Assembly: GCF_011250565.1 (NCBI RefSeq)
Contig: NZ_JAANMS010000037.1
Location: 1 to 48,598, forward strand
Source: Nocardioides sp. IC4_145
GTDB lineage: Bacteria > Actinomycetota > Actinomycetes > Propionibacteriales > Nocardioidaceae
Length of the DNA: 48,598 nt
Direction: 5' to 3'
A program made the position numbers and the translations under genes. A model generated the notes under the pieces. It saw only the letters and a list, made by a program, of their open reading frames with translations. It was not told the DNA's origin and did not search any database. Of this stretch, positions 47,960 to 48,598 are shown one piece after another (positions within the stretch are counted from its first letter, which is position 1; every line of letters begins with the position of its first letter).

Positions 47960-48591
47960 TCGAGTCCTGGGTCGTCGGCCTGGTCTGCAACACCGTGATC
48001 ATGGTGGCCTACCTGCTGATCAGCGTCGCGATCATCGTGCCGCTGTGGCGCAGCCACCAGCTGCGGTCGAACCCGCTGGGTGCCGCCACCGCCGCGATCT
48101 TCCTGTCCTGCGCGGTCCACCACGGCGCGCACTCGGTGCACATGCTGATGCCGACCTTCGGTGTCGACGTGGCGGCCGGCTACGCGATGCGCACAGCCTG
48201 GGGCTGGCCGCTGGCGATCTCCGACATCGTCGGCGCGCTGGTCGGCCTCTGGTACTGGTCGCTGCGGCGCACCTACTCCTCCCTCATGCAGGGCGCGCAG
48301 CTCTTCGAGGACCTCCGCCGCCGCGAGCAGCAGGCGCTCGAGCTCAACGACACCGTCCTCCAGGGGATGGTCGTGGCGAAGATGGCGCTCGACCTCGACG
48401 ACCCGGTGAAGGCGCACGCTGCGCTCGGCACCTCGATCGACTCCGCCAGCCGGATCATCACCTCCCTGCTCGGCAGCCAGCACTTCGACGTCGACATGAC
48501 CCGCAGCGCGCCGGCCGACGTCGGCGCGCCCACCCCAGCACCCGGCCCTGCCGCCGTCCCCGCCCCTGCCACCGAGAGGCCCGCCCCATGA
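47956..48591 (+). CDS. Membrane sensor-like protein with a histidine-less, ATPase-less HisKA_3-type dimerisation domain
   Basis: A 211-residue protein. About three membrane helices occupy residues 5-110, with His residues in AVHHGAHSVHM. A helical segment (about 113-175) reads LRRREQQALELNDTVLQGMVVAKMAL, matching the dimerisation helix of NarL-family kinases (consensus LHDxVxQ) except that the phospho-acceptor His is Asn131. No HATPase domain follows; the end is Pro/Ala-rich. It overlaps the upstream gene by GTGA and the next gene by ATGA, forming a three-gene coupled unit. Confidence 0.75.
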   Translation: MIESWVVGLVCNTVIMVAYLLISVAIIVPLWRSHQLRSNPLGAATAAIFLSCAVHHGAHSVHMLMPTFGVDVAAGYAMRTAWGWPLAISDIVGALVGLWYWSLRRTYSSLMQGAQLFEDLRRREQQALELNDTVLQGMVVAKMALDLDDPVKAHAALGTSIDSASRIITSLLGSQHFDVDMTRSAPADVGAPTPAPGPAAVPAPATERPAP

Positions 48592-48598
48592 CCGCCGT
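48588..48598 (+). CDS. Start of a further gene (truncated by window end)
   Basis: ATG at 48588 overlaps the preceding stop by ATGA; only MTA is visible. By context (after a sensor-like gene) a response regulator is a reasonable guess, but nothing in the sequence shows it. Confidence 0.45.

Overview
The window is a chromosomal segment of a very GC-rich, high-coding-density actinobacterium. I infer a Nocardioides-like member of the Propionibacteriales. The support is GC- and GTG-rich coding, frequent GTG starts, purS/purQ/purL as separate proteins, actinobacterial families (DUF3151, DUF3817, DUF1906, an HspR-type MerR protein), an HspR HAIR-like operator, many apparently leaderless promoters, and an intergenic repeat at 16161-16199 that I recall from Nocardioides-type genomes. 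The genus is an inference. There is no sign of a phage, plasmid, transposon, CRISPR array, tRNA or rRNA, and no gene-free gap exceeds 300 bases.

Layout. 1-5094: 5'-truncated secreted M28 aminopeptidase, lipoprotein hydrolase, arfB-like rescue factor, purL. 5245-9566: secreted DUF1906/peptidoglycan-binding protein, DUF3817 membrane protein, purQ, purS, general-stress membrane protein, unknown membrane protein. 9691-12480: a NarL-type sensor kinase broken by a frameshift and a nonsense codon, its intact response regulator, and a 49-residue membrane protein. 12527-16794: acyl-CoA synthetase, SRPBCC protein, purC, HIT-like protein, monooxygenase-like membrane protein. 16907-20342: DHA2 exporter, AhpD-like protein, thioredoxin-like protein, MerR regulator, Hsp20. 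20406-24481: purB, purD, purA. 24594-28598: lipid kinase, HTH regulator, class I LysRS. 28635-33895: YeiH-like exporter with divergent LysR, DUF3151, second DHA2 exporter, a repeat cluster, class II aldolase. 34000-38127: DUF2867, broken TIGR00725-like gene, M14 carboxypeptidase, dienelactone-hydrolase-like protein, SpoU-type methylase. 38187-43128: two DedA proteins, DUF368, pyrE, aminotransferase, PYG-repeat membrane protein. 43175-48598: membrane protein, clpB, and a two-gene membrane/pseudo-sensor unit reading into a gene cut by the window end.

Functional themes. Seven purine genes (purL, Q, S, C, B, D, A) form several transcription units, and purL, purS and purC have a TANNNT box exactly 6 bases before the start codon, as expected for leaderless mRNAs. 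Stress functions include hsp20 with a divergent MerR/thioredoxin pair, and clpB behind a HAIR-like operator. pyrE, DUF368 and DedA overlap end to end, joining pyrimidine synthesis to two families now known as undecaprenyl-phosphate translocases.

Most of the window is ordinary core genome. The points most worth checking are the broken kinase with a preserved regulator, the codon-5 nonsense in the TIGR00725-like gene, the His-less sensor at the right edge, the DUF368-DedA unit, the leaderless divergent promoters, the purA leader hairpin, and three kinds of intergenic palindromic repeat cluster. I did not find a clearly new multi-gene defence or biosynthetic system.
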